This document shows positions 30,899 through 39,623 of a stretch of DNA of 64,000 bases, one piece after another. Location of the stretch: NCBI GenBank assembly GCA_009746045.1, contig RPFO01000299.1, positions 1,541,307 to 1,605,306 on the forward strand, given 5' to 3'. Positions within the stretch are counted from its first letter, which is position 1; each line of letters begins with the position of its first letter. The position numbers were made by a program, and so were the translations under genes. The notes under the pieces were generated by a model that saw nothing but the letters and a program-made list of their open reading frames with translations, was not told where the DNA came from and did not search any database. This DNA is from Mesostigma viride (lineage: Eukaryota; Streptophyta; Mesostigmatophyceae; Mesostigmatales; Mesostigmataceae).

Positions 30899-31379
30899 GC
30901 CCGACTACATTTCGCCGCCTAGGACACCTTTTTAAGCGGGGAATGTGGTTCGGTCAAGTAGGGGAAAACGGTGGCAGCTCTCCGAGCGTCAGATACTTGA
31001 AATTCTCATTACGTTCGTATCGAGAGTAGATTTCTGACAATTTTCCTCATTCGGACAGAACCGCAGTGAATTTCAGCATCCGTCCAGTACCAAAGCATGG
31101 ACCTAGCAGGAATTCCGTCAGACATCTCGGAAGTAGCAATATTTAGTATCGACCGGACTTGCGATAGTGTTCAGTACGAATTTGGCCTCCGTCAGGTCAG
31201 CAAGCGGCGTGGAAATAAACTGAACTGAACTAAACGGTGGACTGTACTAAGAAATTCGTACTCAATTTTCGTCATCCAAATCGGAGGGAAATATTCGACC
31301 AAGGACTAGAGATTTCATCGAATTTTCAGAACTGGCCAATTGATGCCAAATGGCGCGATTCTAGATAACAAGTGTTGCT
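30899..31379. other. Viral intergenic region, no gene seen
   Basis: No ORF is supported. The interval is less GC-rich than its neighbours and contains the start-side flank of the 76-aa gene and the end of the 254-aa gene. I see no clear repeats apart from a short AACTGAACTGAACT run at about 31219. Confidence 0.5.
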
Positions 31380-32144
31380 TTACTGGTATCCGACGGTGCC
31401 GAACTTCGAAATTGAATTTGTAACCCCCGCCGTATTGACGGAACCACATTCTCGCATAAATTGGGTTTCCGCGGTGGCGAAATGTAGTGGGCCGTCCGTG
31501 AACGTGTCGCGAGTGGCCTGACTCTTCTTCGTGAGCCCTTGGTCCTTGCGGTAGTCTGCTGTGTGCTCGTACCCCGTTGCCAGCTTGTTGGAACTGTTGT
31601 TGACGGCGGCGTACACTCGAGCGGGCACCGGCTTGGCGCTGCTCTCCTTGATGGCGCGCATGTCCAGCTTGGTTTTCTCGCAGCTCTTGATGCGAGGGGC
31701 CTCCAACACTTGCTGGCGAGGGAGAGGCACGAACTCCTCGCCGGTCCTGTCGCGGTACCGGTTGTGCAGGTCCTGGATGAGCGCCGGGTCGGCGTCGAGG
31801 TACTTCTCCAGCAGCACTGCCATGTGGTGGCGGAAGGCGGCGGCCTTCTTGCATGGCAGTATCTGAATTATCCTTATGGCACCTCGTCGGTCTGTGACTG
31901 GGGTCTCTCGCTGACCGGCACCGGGAAACTTGAAGTTGTCCAGCCGTTGGACAACCTCATCCTCCTTCCAATCCTTTGCCAAATCGCCAAATACTTGCCT
32001 GGGGTTCTTCATGCCCGTTGACGAGATGAGGTCAAACACGGATATTTTGCCATCTGGCGTCACTCTGATCTTGCCAGCAAAGGGGTCCTCCCCCGGCACA
32101 TCGCGCGAAGGCTGCAGATACCTCACAAGTGCTTGGGACGCCAT
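31380..32144 (-). CDS. Viral protein with FPGxGQxxTPV domain (BRO/antirepressor-like)
   Basis: Predicted protein of 254 aa from the ATG at 32144. Residues about 20-125 contain GKISVFDLISSTGMKNPRQ and NFKFPGAGQRETPVTDRRGA, followed by PCKKAAAFRHHMAVLLEKYL. I associate this pattern with a domain found in large algal and giant viruses and in some protist genomes that resembles BRO-N/antirepressor modules, which bind DNA. This is from memory and should be checked. The C-terminal half is polar and low in motifs (YEHTADYRKDQGLTKKSQAT). It is divergent from the viral gene starting at 32283, sharing a promoter region of about 140 bp. Confidence 0.75.
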   Translation of the reverse strand: MASQALVRYLQPSRDVPGEDPFAGKIRVTPDGKISVFDLISSTGMKNPRQVFGDLAKDWKEDEVVQRLDNFKFPGAGQRETPVTDRRGAIRIIQILPCKKAAAFRHHMAVLLEKYLDADPALIQDLHNRYRDRTGEEFVPLPRQQVLEAPRIKSCEKTKLDMRAIKESSAKPVPARVYAAVNNSSNKLATGYEHTADYRKDQGLTKKSQATRDTFTDGPLHFATAETQFMRECGSVNTAGVTNSISKFGTVGYQ

Positions 32145-32282
32145 GGCTGTTTACTTGTGCCGGAGAAATGTTATCCGCTGAGATAAGCGCGCCATATGCT
32201 ACCAGGTAATCACTGCAAATGATCCATCCGGCTTAGTAAACATATATTCCGCGAATATAAAAACACACGCATGTATTATAAC

Positions 32283-32453
32283 ATGGCGGCAAAGAAAACG
32301 CGCACCCCACGACGCGCTCGTACGGTGCACCGCGCACACCGCTCCCGAGCCGCTGCGGTGCTGACGCCGGACATGGAGCATAATTACCACGCGGCATCGG
32401 GGATCCTGTCGTATCGTTTCGGCGGGGCGTTGGAGGCATTGGCGAAGGGCAAG
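32283..32453 (+). pseudogene. Viral basic protein, 5' part, split by LTR-C
   Basis: ATG at 32283 (MAAKKTRTPRRARTVHRAHR). It encodes a very basic N-terminus and then a helical segment, and is cut at 32453 by insertion of LTR-C. With the element and one copy of the GCAAG duplication removed, the frame continues directly into 37354-37599, giving about 139 aa in all. As it stands, the frame runs into the LTR and stops at 32537. The intact protein would be basic at both ends, suggesting nucleic-acid or virion-core binding. The family is not recognised. Confidence 0.8.
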
Positions 32454-33272
32454 TGTTTGGATTGGGAGAGGAGACTAATGGGTTTTACACAATGCCTTGT
32501 GCTTGGCCTTGCTACCCACACACCTTGCAGGTGCTGAAAGAAAGAGAGGTTGAAGACAATTTACGTGGAAGAATAAATGGCTTTATTAGAATATAATAGT
32601 TGGAGAAGAGCTTGAATGGAGGTTGAATGGAGGTTGAATGGAGGTACCTGCCCTTAGGGGGCAGTTTCCTTTTATACCTTTTAGGCTAGGAAGGATGACA
32701 TCAGCAATGACATCATCACAGAAGCTTGTAGAAACATCCTAGCATATTCCTAGCATATTCCCAGCATATTCTCAGCATATTCCAGGAATATTCCTGGCAT
32801 ATTCTTAGAACATTCCTAGAACATTCTAGACATGATCCAATGAGCTGGCATAATAGCTAGATGCCAAGTGTCTACGTAATAATGTGCCACATAACATAAT
32901 TAATAAAGTGACACATCTCTTCTCCTTGGAGTGACAAGTGTCATGCAATGAGTCTACCCACTTGTCATCATGTAAGTCATAACATGTGTCATCATGAGCT
33001 TCCAACACTTGTCAGCTCATGGACCAAACACTTGTCCAATAGGCCATAGCACCACTTGTCAATCAAATACGTGATGCTACTAGGCTGACTCAGGGTACAA
33101 GTCATCCATGTCCAAGTATAGGACTATGGCACATGAATATTGATCAGCTCATTGAGCCCGATTCATCTAGCTTATCATAGCTATCAAATTCCCAGTCCAT
33201 ATGGAATAAATCCAACAAGAAATAAATCAGGCTGGGATATATTGTGGCCAGGTGGATATAATATCCCTAACA
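32454..33272 (-). repeat. LTR-C 3' LTR (left), 819 bp
   Basis: Near-identical direct repeat of 36531-37348. It carries several imperfect TTCCTAGCATA/ATTCCTGGCATATTC words and CACTTGTCA/TGACAAGTG words in both orientations. Confidence 0.96.
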
Positions 33273-34357
33273 CCCCCCTTAGCCACATGGGCACAATGCA
33301 AAAGATGTCTGGGTAGGTGGAATCTCAACACCCCCCTTAACCACATGCTCGTAGCATGCCGTCCAGTTGCTAGCATGGTGCAACTGAAAATGAAGATGCC
33401 GTCCTCGTGAAACGCTTGAAGCTCCAACATGCGGTCATGAGCCGCACTACCGCCACTGATCCCCCCCGGCAACGCGAATGAGTGTCCAACCATAGCAGCA
33501 ACGCACTAGCTGCCCATCAATCCTGGATGGCTGATACCCAACCCTTAGTTGGAAAAAGTGCTCTAGATGCTACATTCCCCCCTCACTCAAAGCGGCTGCC
33601 CATGGACACAATAGGGGCACACAGTCCCACACATATAATACGGCAACACATGCCAACAAAGAAAGTCCCTATGAGCTAACCCAAACGGTATAGAGGTAGG
33701 GCAACGGCAACAACACGTGCTGTACACACACGGAGCAACATAACATACGCCATCTCACACAATAAATGACACCAACATCACGTTTTACGCCAAATAAACG
33801 GGGTGAGCAAACAAACATATTGGCAACAAATGCCACACAAACAAGGTGCAATACAACCTTCAACACAAACACAGTGGCCATAACAGATAAACGCGCTTCA
33901 TAGCAAAGAAAACAGGACGTGCAAAACATTACCGCCACAAAGGCGAACACAAGTAACGATTACTTGGTCACGATTCACAAATCAGTGCCCGAGAGTAAAC
34001 ATTACGTCCGACATTACAGGCTATGCCGAAATGCACAGCCAAATTCGACACAAAGGACGTAAACACTTGCATAAAAGCAATGCTCTCAGCACAAAACAAA
34101 ATAACACACGCGTCACAGGCACTTTAACTTACGAAAACAAGTCGTAGACGACGATACAACGGCGCTTCACTACGCCGCAGACCAGTGCCACAAATAGCGT
34201 GCAAAAACTCTGGATATACACTCCAGGTACGTAGAAAACGTCTCGTGGGAACAATACCAAAATGCGTGGGCCATCGCCACTGAACGCATGGCAAAATAAA
34301 CACATAATTGCTGGAAGAACACAAAGAAAGAACCAGAAAACGCACGCTTACGGCGCC
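33273..34357. other. LTR-C non-coding internal region
   Basis: Between the end of the gag ORF and the 3' LTR there is about 1.1 kb without supported coding sequence. The polypurine tract (minus strand CTAAGGGGG) is at 33273-33281, and a second copy of the same CACCCCCCTTA/TTAACC motif lies about 55 bp further in. Where Copia elements carry integrase and RT, nothing similar is found. Confidence 0.7.
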
Positions 34358-36517
34358 TCACAAGTTCCAGCAAACACGACACAAAAGTCGACATACAAGT
34401 TCATTTCCCACAGACAAAACATTAGGGCAACCTTGAGAAGTGGGGTCTGTGCATCCTGGGCGACAATTTCCAAGGGTCGTTGCAGCTAGCGCAATTGCAA
34501 ATGCCATGGCCTGGCCGAACACCGTAACTGACCGACGTGATGCCTTGGCAGCATTTTGCAGTCGACCTGACCGTTGGTGCTTGACAGCAGTGTGGCTGAC
34601 AGGTCGCTGTCCACGTCGTTGTCGGCTCGCTCGAGGCCTCGCGCCAGCACCGGACTTGGCAGTCCAGGACTTGGAAAAATTTTGCAGCTTGGTCGATTTC
34701 GCCCTCGCGTCACGAATTTGTTCCCCCTCAGTTAGGCTGGCAGCGTTCGAGCGCCGCGCCTTTGGTCTGGTCGCCGGACTTTGGTTACTAGCACCAGTAT
34801 CACCTGGTATGCTGGCGGCGACAACGCGCTCCGCCTGCACTGGGCTGTTCTGGACCGCGGTTTCTGGAAGTACTTCAGCGTCTGACACGGACTTCTCCAT
34901 TGCGCTGGAAACTTCTCGAATTGGCGTGAACTTCCACTGGGCCGGCGCAGAGTATATAAAGCCACGCAGTGTGCGAGTAATGCCCAGTAGGCCGCCCCCG
35001 ATCCCGCATACACGGGCAAGCATGGCCAGTATGACCGTTAGGCCCACGGCCAGCCACTCCGCCGCGTGTCCCGAGGCACGTGAGATGCTGCGCTCGCTGC
35101 TCGCCATTTTCTGCCCTTGACAGGCAGCGTCGACGTCCTTGAAGCTCGTCGCCGAAGATTTCAGCTCTGGGATGGCGTCCATTGCTGCGTCCGCACCGCG
35201 CGCGGGCAAAAAGTAGGTGTTGTTCCTCGTCACGATGCTGCAGGGCCTGCTGTCCAGCACAGCAACCCGCTTGGCGAGGTCGACGTTGTGGCCATCCTTG
35301 ACGAGCTGGCCGACAGATAAAAGTCGGGTGCTCAGCTTTGGAACGAGCAGCGCGTTTTGGAGGTGCACGTCTGCCTCCTGGCCCGGCAGCTTCAGCTTGA
35401 CAGTCCCGATGGCTGTCGCCTTCAGTTTGCCGCCTGAGCCGGCGATTTCCCTGTTGTGAGGGTGCAGGCACACGAAATCCGACGGGCATGGCGTCATGTG
35501 ACAGCTCGCTGCAGAATCCAGCACCCAGCTGGTCGGCGCCTTCTTTTCATATTGCGTGAGTGCAGCAGTGTCCGACGGCGATGGCGACTCGGCGATGGTG
35601 GCGAAGACGAAGCCGGACGGCAGCTCTGCAGCCTCCTGGGTGATGTGCGCCTCGCTGGCACCTGGTGAGTGCCCCTTTCTCGCCGCTGATGTCGCATGGT
35701 TCCGTCGCGTCGCCTGGTTCTTGCGTTCTTGCTTCAGCTCCGGATGCTTCTCCCAGCACTGGGCCTCCACGTGCCCGAGCTTCTTGCAGTGATAGCACCG
35801 CTTTCCTCCACTTTTCTTGGTAGTAGTGTGGAAAGCCTGGCCGTCCGATGAGCTCTCCTTCTTTGCTTCAGCAGAACGCCCTCCCATCAGCATGTCCTCC
35901 GCCTCCAGCAGCGCAGCCTTGACCTCCTCCAAGTTGTCCTCCTCCTTGAAATGCACCGATATCAGCGCAGGGCGATATTTGTCTGGCAGGCCGCTCTTGA
36001 GAATGGCTGCGAAGTCTTGGTCACTCATGACTCCCCCCACAGCACGGTACTCCGCCAGCAGCAGCAGTCCCCTTAGGATATACTGCCCCATGGTCTCCCC
36101 TGGCTTCATTTGCAGCCTGTGCAGCTGGACCCTGAGGTCCATCCGGTGGCTCTTGGTGAGCTTTTGCTGCTCGTAGACCTCCCTCAGCGTCTTGTAGAGC
36201 TTGCTGCCAGATTGGTCTGGCACGAGCGATAGGATGCGCCTCGCTTCTCCAACAAGTGCAGCTGAGATGACAAGGCCGACAGCCATGTCAGCCTTGGGGT
36301 CCTCCTTGGTGCCAAGCAGAACATCCTTAACCCCGTAGAAGCGACAGAAGCCCTCAAGGGATGTCTTGGTCTCCTCCCAGCCACGTAAACTTGTGCCGTC
36401 AAATTTCAGCACCATCTTGGAGCACACATTCAGCATAGGAGTGTAGTCCACCTCGCTTGCCATGGAGCTTGTAACTGGGCTGGGTTTCTTGGTGGTCTTC
36501 TTGGAGCTCATGAACAA
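34358..36517 (-). CDS. gag: LTR-C Gag-protease-like polyprotein with extra C-terminal region
   Basis: ORF of 719 aa (ATG at 36517 or 36511). The N-terminal part is a UBN2/Copia-type Gag (LKFDGTSLRGWEETKTSLEG, LRVQLHRLQMKPGETMGQYI). It is followed by a zinc knuckle, CYHCKKLGHVEAQC (C-x2-C-x4-H-x4-C), and a protease-like segment, SWVLDSAASCHMTPC, with ALLVPKLSTRLLSVGQLV. The catalytic motif reads DSAA where DSGA is usual, so proteolytic activity is doubtful. The last roughly 260 aa are not integrase. They include a hydrophobic stretch (WLAVGLTVILAMLARVCGIG), a basic Arg/Ser-rich region and a second hydrophobic stretch (AMAFAIALAATTLG). The origin of this tail is unknown. The reading frame is intact throughout, which suggests selection or very recent spread. 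Confidence 0.88.
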   Translation of the reverse strand: MFMSSKKTTKKPSPVTSSMASEVDYTPMLNVCSKMVLKFDGTSLRGWEETKTSLEGFCRFYGVKDVLLGTKEDPKADMAVGLVISAALVGEARRILSLVPDQSGSKLYKTLREVYEQQKLTKSHRMDLRVQLHRLQMKPGETMGQYILRGLLLLAEYRAVGGVMSDQDFAAILKSGLPDKYRPALISVHFKEEDNLEEVKAALLEAEDMLMGGRSAEAKKESSSDGQAFHTTTKKSGGKRCYHCKKLGHVEAQCWEKHPELKQERKNQATRRNHATSAARKGHSPGASEAHITQEAAELPSGFVFATIAESPSPSDTAALTQYEKKAPTSWVLDSAASCHMTPCPSDFVCLHPHNREIAGSGGKLKATAIGTVKLKLPGQEADVHLQNALLVPKLSTRLLSVGQLVKDGHNVDLAKRVAVLDSRPCSIVTRNNTYFLPARGADAAMDAIPELKSSATSFKDVDAACQGQKMASSERSISRASGHAAEWLAVGLTVILAMLARVCGIGGGLLGITRTLRGFIYSAPAQWKFTPIREVSSAMEKSVSDAEVLPETAVQNSPVQAERVVAASIPGDTGASNQSPATRPKARRSNAASLTEGEQIRDARAKSTKLQNFSKSWTAKSGAGARPRASRQRRGQRPVSHTAVKHQRSGRLQNAAKASRRSVTVFGQAMAFAIALAATTLGNCRPGCTDPTSQGCPNVLSVGNELVCRLLCRVCWNL

Positions 36518-36530
36518 TCCTCCGATACCA
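36517..36530 (-). other. LTR-C primer binding site (initiator tRNA-Met type)
   Basis: Immediately after the 5' LTR, in element orientation, the sequence is TGGTATCGGAGGAT. It matches the usual TGGTATCAGAGC primer site for initiator tRNA-Met with few changes. Its position and polarity confirm that the element reads on the minus strand. Confidence 0.8.
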
Positions 36531-37348
36531 TGTTGGATTGGGAGAGGAGACTAATGGGTTTTACACAATGCCTTGTGCTTGGCCTTGCTACCCACACACC
36601 TTGCAGGTGCTGAAAGAAAGAGAGGTTGAAGACAATTTACGTGGAAGAATAAATGGCTTTATTAGAATATAATAGTTGGAGAAGAGCTTGAATGGAGGTT
36701 GAATGGAGGTTGAATGGAGGTACCTGCCCTTAGGGGGCAGTTTCCTTTTATACCTTTTAGGCTAGGAAGGATGACATCAGCAATGACATCATCACAGAAG
36801 CTTGTAGAAACATCCTAGCATATTCCTAGCATATTCCCAGCATATTCTCAGTATATTCCAGGAATATTCCTGGCATATTCTTAGAACATTCCTAGAACAT
36901 TCTAGACATGATCCAATGAGCTGGCATAATAGCTAGATGCCAAGTGTCTACGTAATAATGTGCCACATAACATAATTAATAAAGTGACACATCTCTTCTC
37001 CTTGGAGTGACAAGTGTCATGCAATGAGTCTACCCACTTGTCATCATGTAAGTCATAACATGTGTCATCATGAGCTTCCAACACTTGTCAGCTCATGGAC
37101 CAAACACTTGTCCAATAGGCCATAGCACCACTTGTCAATCAAATACGTGATGCTACTAGGCTGACTCAGGGTACAAGTCATCCATGTCCAAGTATAGGAC
37201 TATGGCACATGAATATTGATCAGCTCATTGAGCCCGATTCATCTAGCTTATCATAGCTATCAAATTCCCAGTCCATATGGAATAAATCCAACAAGAAATA
37301 AATCAGGCTGGGATATATTGTGGCCAGGTGGATATAATATCCCTAACA
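36531..37348 (-). repeat. LTR-C 5' LTR (right), 818 bp
   Basis: Direct repeat of 32454-33272. It is followed at 37349-37353 by the target duplication GCAAG and then by the second part of the interrupted viral gene. Confidence 0.96.
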
Positions 37349-37353
37349 GCAAG

Positions 37354-37599
37354 GTGTTGGCGAAGGGCGACGTCCCCTCTGCCCAGTACAGAAGAGACCT
37401 ACAGGAGGCCAACGTGATGGAGCGGAACCTGCAGCAGGCGTGGCTCGTGTCTATGGATAAACTGCGCCGACTGAGAGAACGAGGCGCGGGCATCCTTTAC
37501 AGAGGGCCGGACGCCATTGTCGATTTGGTCATGAGAGCCGCCAAGACCGTCGTCATGCCTGGTAGGCGGGGACTCGCGGGTAAGCGTAACCGTTTTTGA
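37354..37599 (+). pseudogene. Viral basic protein, 3' part, split by LTR-C
   Basis: Continuation of the frame interrupted at 32453. It starts after the target duplication with VLAKGDVPSAQYRRD and contains a helical segment (EANVMERNLQQAWLVSMDKL) and the basic C-terminus GRRGLAGKRNRF. There is no ATG before an internal Met, so this part is probably not expressed as a normal protein. Confidence 0.8.
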
Positions 37600-37636
37600 T
37601 TAAAAAATATCGGTGAGTTGTATACGCGATATACGG

Positions 37637-37930
37637 ATGCCGGTCGGGAGCAAAGCTGACGTCATGAAGGGCAGGGCGACCAGGACGAGCGGAGGGCTCA
37701 CGAGCGACAAACTGGTGCGGAGGAAGGACGGCCGGGTCGTTTCAAAGGCAAAGAGCAAGATAGGGGCGCAGAACCCGTGGGCCAAGTTCGTGAAGAAGGT
37801 GCACGTGGAGACCGGTGGCTCGCTGAGTGACGCGATGGTGGAGGCCAAGAGACGGGTGGACGGCTTGTTGAAGGCAAACGGCCTCGCAAACACCCCCGAG
37901 AACCGGCGCGATGTCATTTCCGGTCTCTAA
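37637..37930 (+). CDS. Small basic viral protein, 97 aa
   Basis: ATG at 37637 (MPVGSKADVMKGRATRTSGG). The protein is highly basic with the segment VRRKDGRVVSKAKSKIGAQN, then NPWAKFVKKVHVETGGSLSD. Short proteins with 'VSKxKSxxGxxNPWxKxV' are widespread in algal large DNA viruses and are thought to be virion or DNA-associated; I recognise the pattern but not a named function. A weak TATA-like sequence (GTATACGCGATATAC) precedes the start. It lies on the same strand, 37 bp after the split basic protein gene. Confidence 0.78.
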   Translation: MPVGSKADVMKGRATRTSGGLTSDKLVRRKDGRVVSKAKSKIGAQNPWAKFVKKVHVETGGSLSDAMVEAKRRVDGLLKANGLANTPENRRDVISGL

Positions 37931-38077
37931 TCCGGTCCTCTTCTTCTTGGCCTCCCGCGGCTGTCTGGGTCTGGGCCTGGGGCGCGGCCGCGGCACAGGC
38001 ATCGGCACGGGCAACGGGATGGGGATGGGGATGGGGATGGGGCGCGGCGCGGGGACAGGCTTGAAAGTGGTGTGCAT
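37742..38077 (-). CDS. Possible Pro-rich viral protein (antisense overlap)
   Basis: ATG at 38077 opens 111 aa. The first half is a Pro-x repeat (PIPIPIPIPLPVPMPVPRP) followed by RPRPRPRQPREAKKKRTG. Pro-rich basic proteins occur in algal viruses. However, the 3' half lies antisense to the better supported 97-aa gene, so only the first half looks like coding sequence, and the repeat could simply be a GGGGATG-type microsatellite. Confidence 0.3.
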   Translation of the reverse strand: MHTTFKPVPAPRPIPIPIPIPLPVPMPVPRPRPRPRPRQPREAKKKRTGLETGNDIAPVLGGVCEAVCLQQAVHPSLGLHHRVTQRATGLHVHLLHELGPRVLRPYLALCL

Positions 38078-38155
38078 CCTTTGTCCTTTGTAGTGTGCTT
38101 TGATTTGTTGTTGTACCCGGGCGCACGGTAACGATTATAAGATGCAACAAGTGAT

Positions 38156-38398
38156 TTGAACTATGTGAATGAGTGTTTTCATTTATTAACTGTTTTTTTT
38201 GCTCCCATACATAATAAAAAAAAGTGCGGAGGTCGCACAAAACATCTTGGGAGATGCAATAACCCCGTAGTCAGAGGGAGGTGCCACTTGCATAAAGGGG
38301 GCACTGCACACACCGCCAGACAGGGTGTGAAGTACAAGTGGTCGTTTCTTAAGAAAGTCCCTGAATACACGTCTACGCAAAGGGCTCGGGGCACGTGA
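38156..38398 (+). CDS. Possible Cys/His zinc-binding fragment
   Basis: The frame contains KKCGGRTKHLGRCNNPVV then GRCHLHKGG, a C-x(8)-C...C-x2-H pattern seen in short viral 'CxGxTxxGxxCxN...CxxH' proteins. No in-frame ATG precedes the motif within the open frame. A T-run and an A-run upstream could hide a frameshift. It is either a 5'-broken gene or one with a non-AUG start. It overlaps the end of the Rieske gene by 26 bp. Confidence 0.4.
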   Translation: MNYVNECFHLLTVFFAPIHNKKKCGGRTKHLGRCNNPVVRGRCHLHKGGTAHTARQGVKYKWSFLKKVPEYTSTQRARGT

Positions 38399-39407
38399 TG
38401 CCGTATACCTTCCTCATTCTGTCCCTGTACAGATTCACGAACGCGTCACTGGGGGTTAGGCGATTGCGCCACCACTCCTCTGCAACGACGTTCGCTACGA
38501 TGTCGTTGTCCTCTTGCAGCGGTAGAGCGTTGACCAGCCAGAACAAGAAGTCCCACGCTGGGGCCGTTAGGATGTTGCGAGACACTCGACAGGTGACGAG
38601 GGACTTGTTTGATTCGTAGGGCTGCACGCTGAACCACAGGACAAACACGGGCTTCTCGTGTCCTGATATCCTGAAACGCAGACTCGCAGTGTAGGGCAGG
38701 TGGAACTCGTTGTCCACTGATATGGTCATCGCGCCTTGTGCGGGCGCCGGAGAGGCCTTGCCAAATTCCGGCATGAGCCACAGGAGCGCGCGTCCAGCAA
38801 CATCCGCGGACACGGGATAGCTATACACGGTCTTCCCCACGAGGGGGCTCGCGTGCCCGCCCTTCTCGGTCGTCACGTCAGTGCTCTTGGCGTCCACGAT
38901 CTTCACCTTGTGAACGTGCTGGAGATGCACGTGGTCCAATAAGTTCTCCATGACGATCATGGGATGGGCCTGCATGCGCGTCGAGTACGAGAACGTCCTG
39001 TATCCGTCGTCGCCAAACTCCGGCATGGTCGGCGGGGGCGACTCTCCATTGCCGATGCCGGCGTTCACCCAGACCAAGTCTGTGTCCTCCTTTGCGTCTA
39101 AATAGTTGTCGCCGTTGTTCTGCTTGCCCCAGTACATCCCGTGGTAGGGGCAACGGACGCAACCGTCCTCCACCTTGCAATTGTGCGACAGGCGCGCCCC
39201 GCGGTGAGGGCACACGTTCCTCACGGCGAGCGTCTCGTCTCTCTGTCGATGATTGTACAGGAGGATCTCCTCATTGTATATCTTCGTCACCTTCGAATCG
39301 CGAGACTTGCGTCCCACGCACACCCACTTGTCTGGGTGCTCGTTGGACGCCTGGCACGGTCGATTATGTCTCGGCAGGGTGACACGACCGTGAAGTGCAT
39401 ACGCCAT
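38373..39407 (-). CDS. Viral Rieske non-haem iron oxygenase (PAO/CAO-like)
   Basis: Predicted protein of 344 aa from the ATG at 39407. The N-terminal Rieske domain has C66-x-H68 (VCPHRGARLSHNC) and C86-x2-H89 (RCPYHGMYW), the [2Fe-2S] ligands. The catalytic domain has N155-x2-D158-x2-H161-x4-H166 (NLLDHVHLQHVH), the mononuclear iron site with the bridging Asp. The layout matches the pheophorbide a oxygenase / chlorophyllide a oxygenase / vanillate demethylase group, though the substrate cannot be told. Such enzymes need electrons from ferredoxin or a reductase. In an algal virus this could alter pigment metabolism (inference). There is no clear transit peptide or C-terminal membrane anchor. 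It is convergent with the small zinc-binding fragment and divergent from the gene at 39624. Confidence 0.9.
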   Translation of the reverse strand: MAYALHGRVTLPRHNRPCQASNEHPDKWVCVGRKSRDSKVTKIYNEEILLYNHRQRDETLAVRNVCPHRGARLSHNCKVEDGCVRCPYHGMYWGKQNNGDNYLDAKEDTDLVWVNAGIGNGESPPPTMPEFGDDGYRTFSYSTRMQAHPMIVMENLLDHVHLQHVHKVKIVDAKSTDVTTEKGGHASPLVGKTVYSYPVSADVAGRALLWLMPEFGKASPAPAQGAMTISVDNEFHLPYTASLRFRISGHEKPVFVLWFSVQPYESNKSLVTCRVSRNILTAPAWDFLFWLVNALPLQEDNDIVANVVAEEWWRNRLTPSDAFVNLYRDRMRKVYGITCPEPFA

Positions 39408-39623
39408 CGCTCTTTAAACGCTGGTTGTCATTTGTTGTTTGGCCGAGGCGCGTGGAGGATGCTGGCCCTTGTCACGCTGTGACTGCTAGCACACCAGGCA
39501 GGTCGGTATTTTCGTTTATATACAAGCATCCAAGAGAAAAAAATGCAACAGCGCTTGTCACTCCCACACACTGTGGCGTCTACGTCCGCATCCGGATTGT
39601 GTGGACGTACTGTACCATAAGGA

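Larger units (their letters stand above)
32454..37348 (-). mobile_element. LTR-C: non-autonomous Copia-type retrotransposon
   Basis: The 4895-bp element lies on the minus strand. LTRs are 32454-33272 (819 bp) and 36531-37348 (818 bp) and differ by about one substitution and one 1-bp indel. In element orientation they begin TGTTAGGG and end CCAACA, the canonical TG...CA. The 5-bp target duplication GCAAG is at 32449-32453 and 37349-37353. A primer site lies directly after the 5' LTR (the right one), and a purine tract lies before the 3' LTR. The only long ORF encodes Gag and a protease-like part. Integrase and reverse transcriptase are absent, so mobility needs enzymes in trans. Confidence 0.95.

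Noticed and set aside
33227-34345. Short minus-strand frames between the LTR-C gag and the 3' LTR
   Set aside because: They show no integrase, RT or envelope motifs and are interrupted. The region is treated as non-coding.
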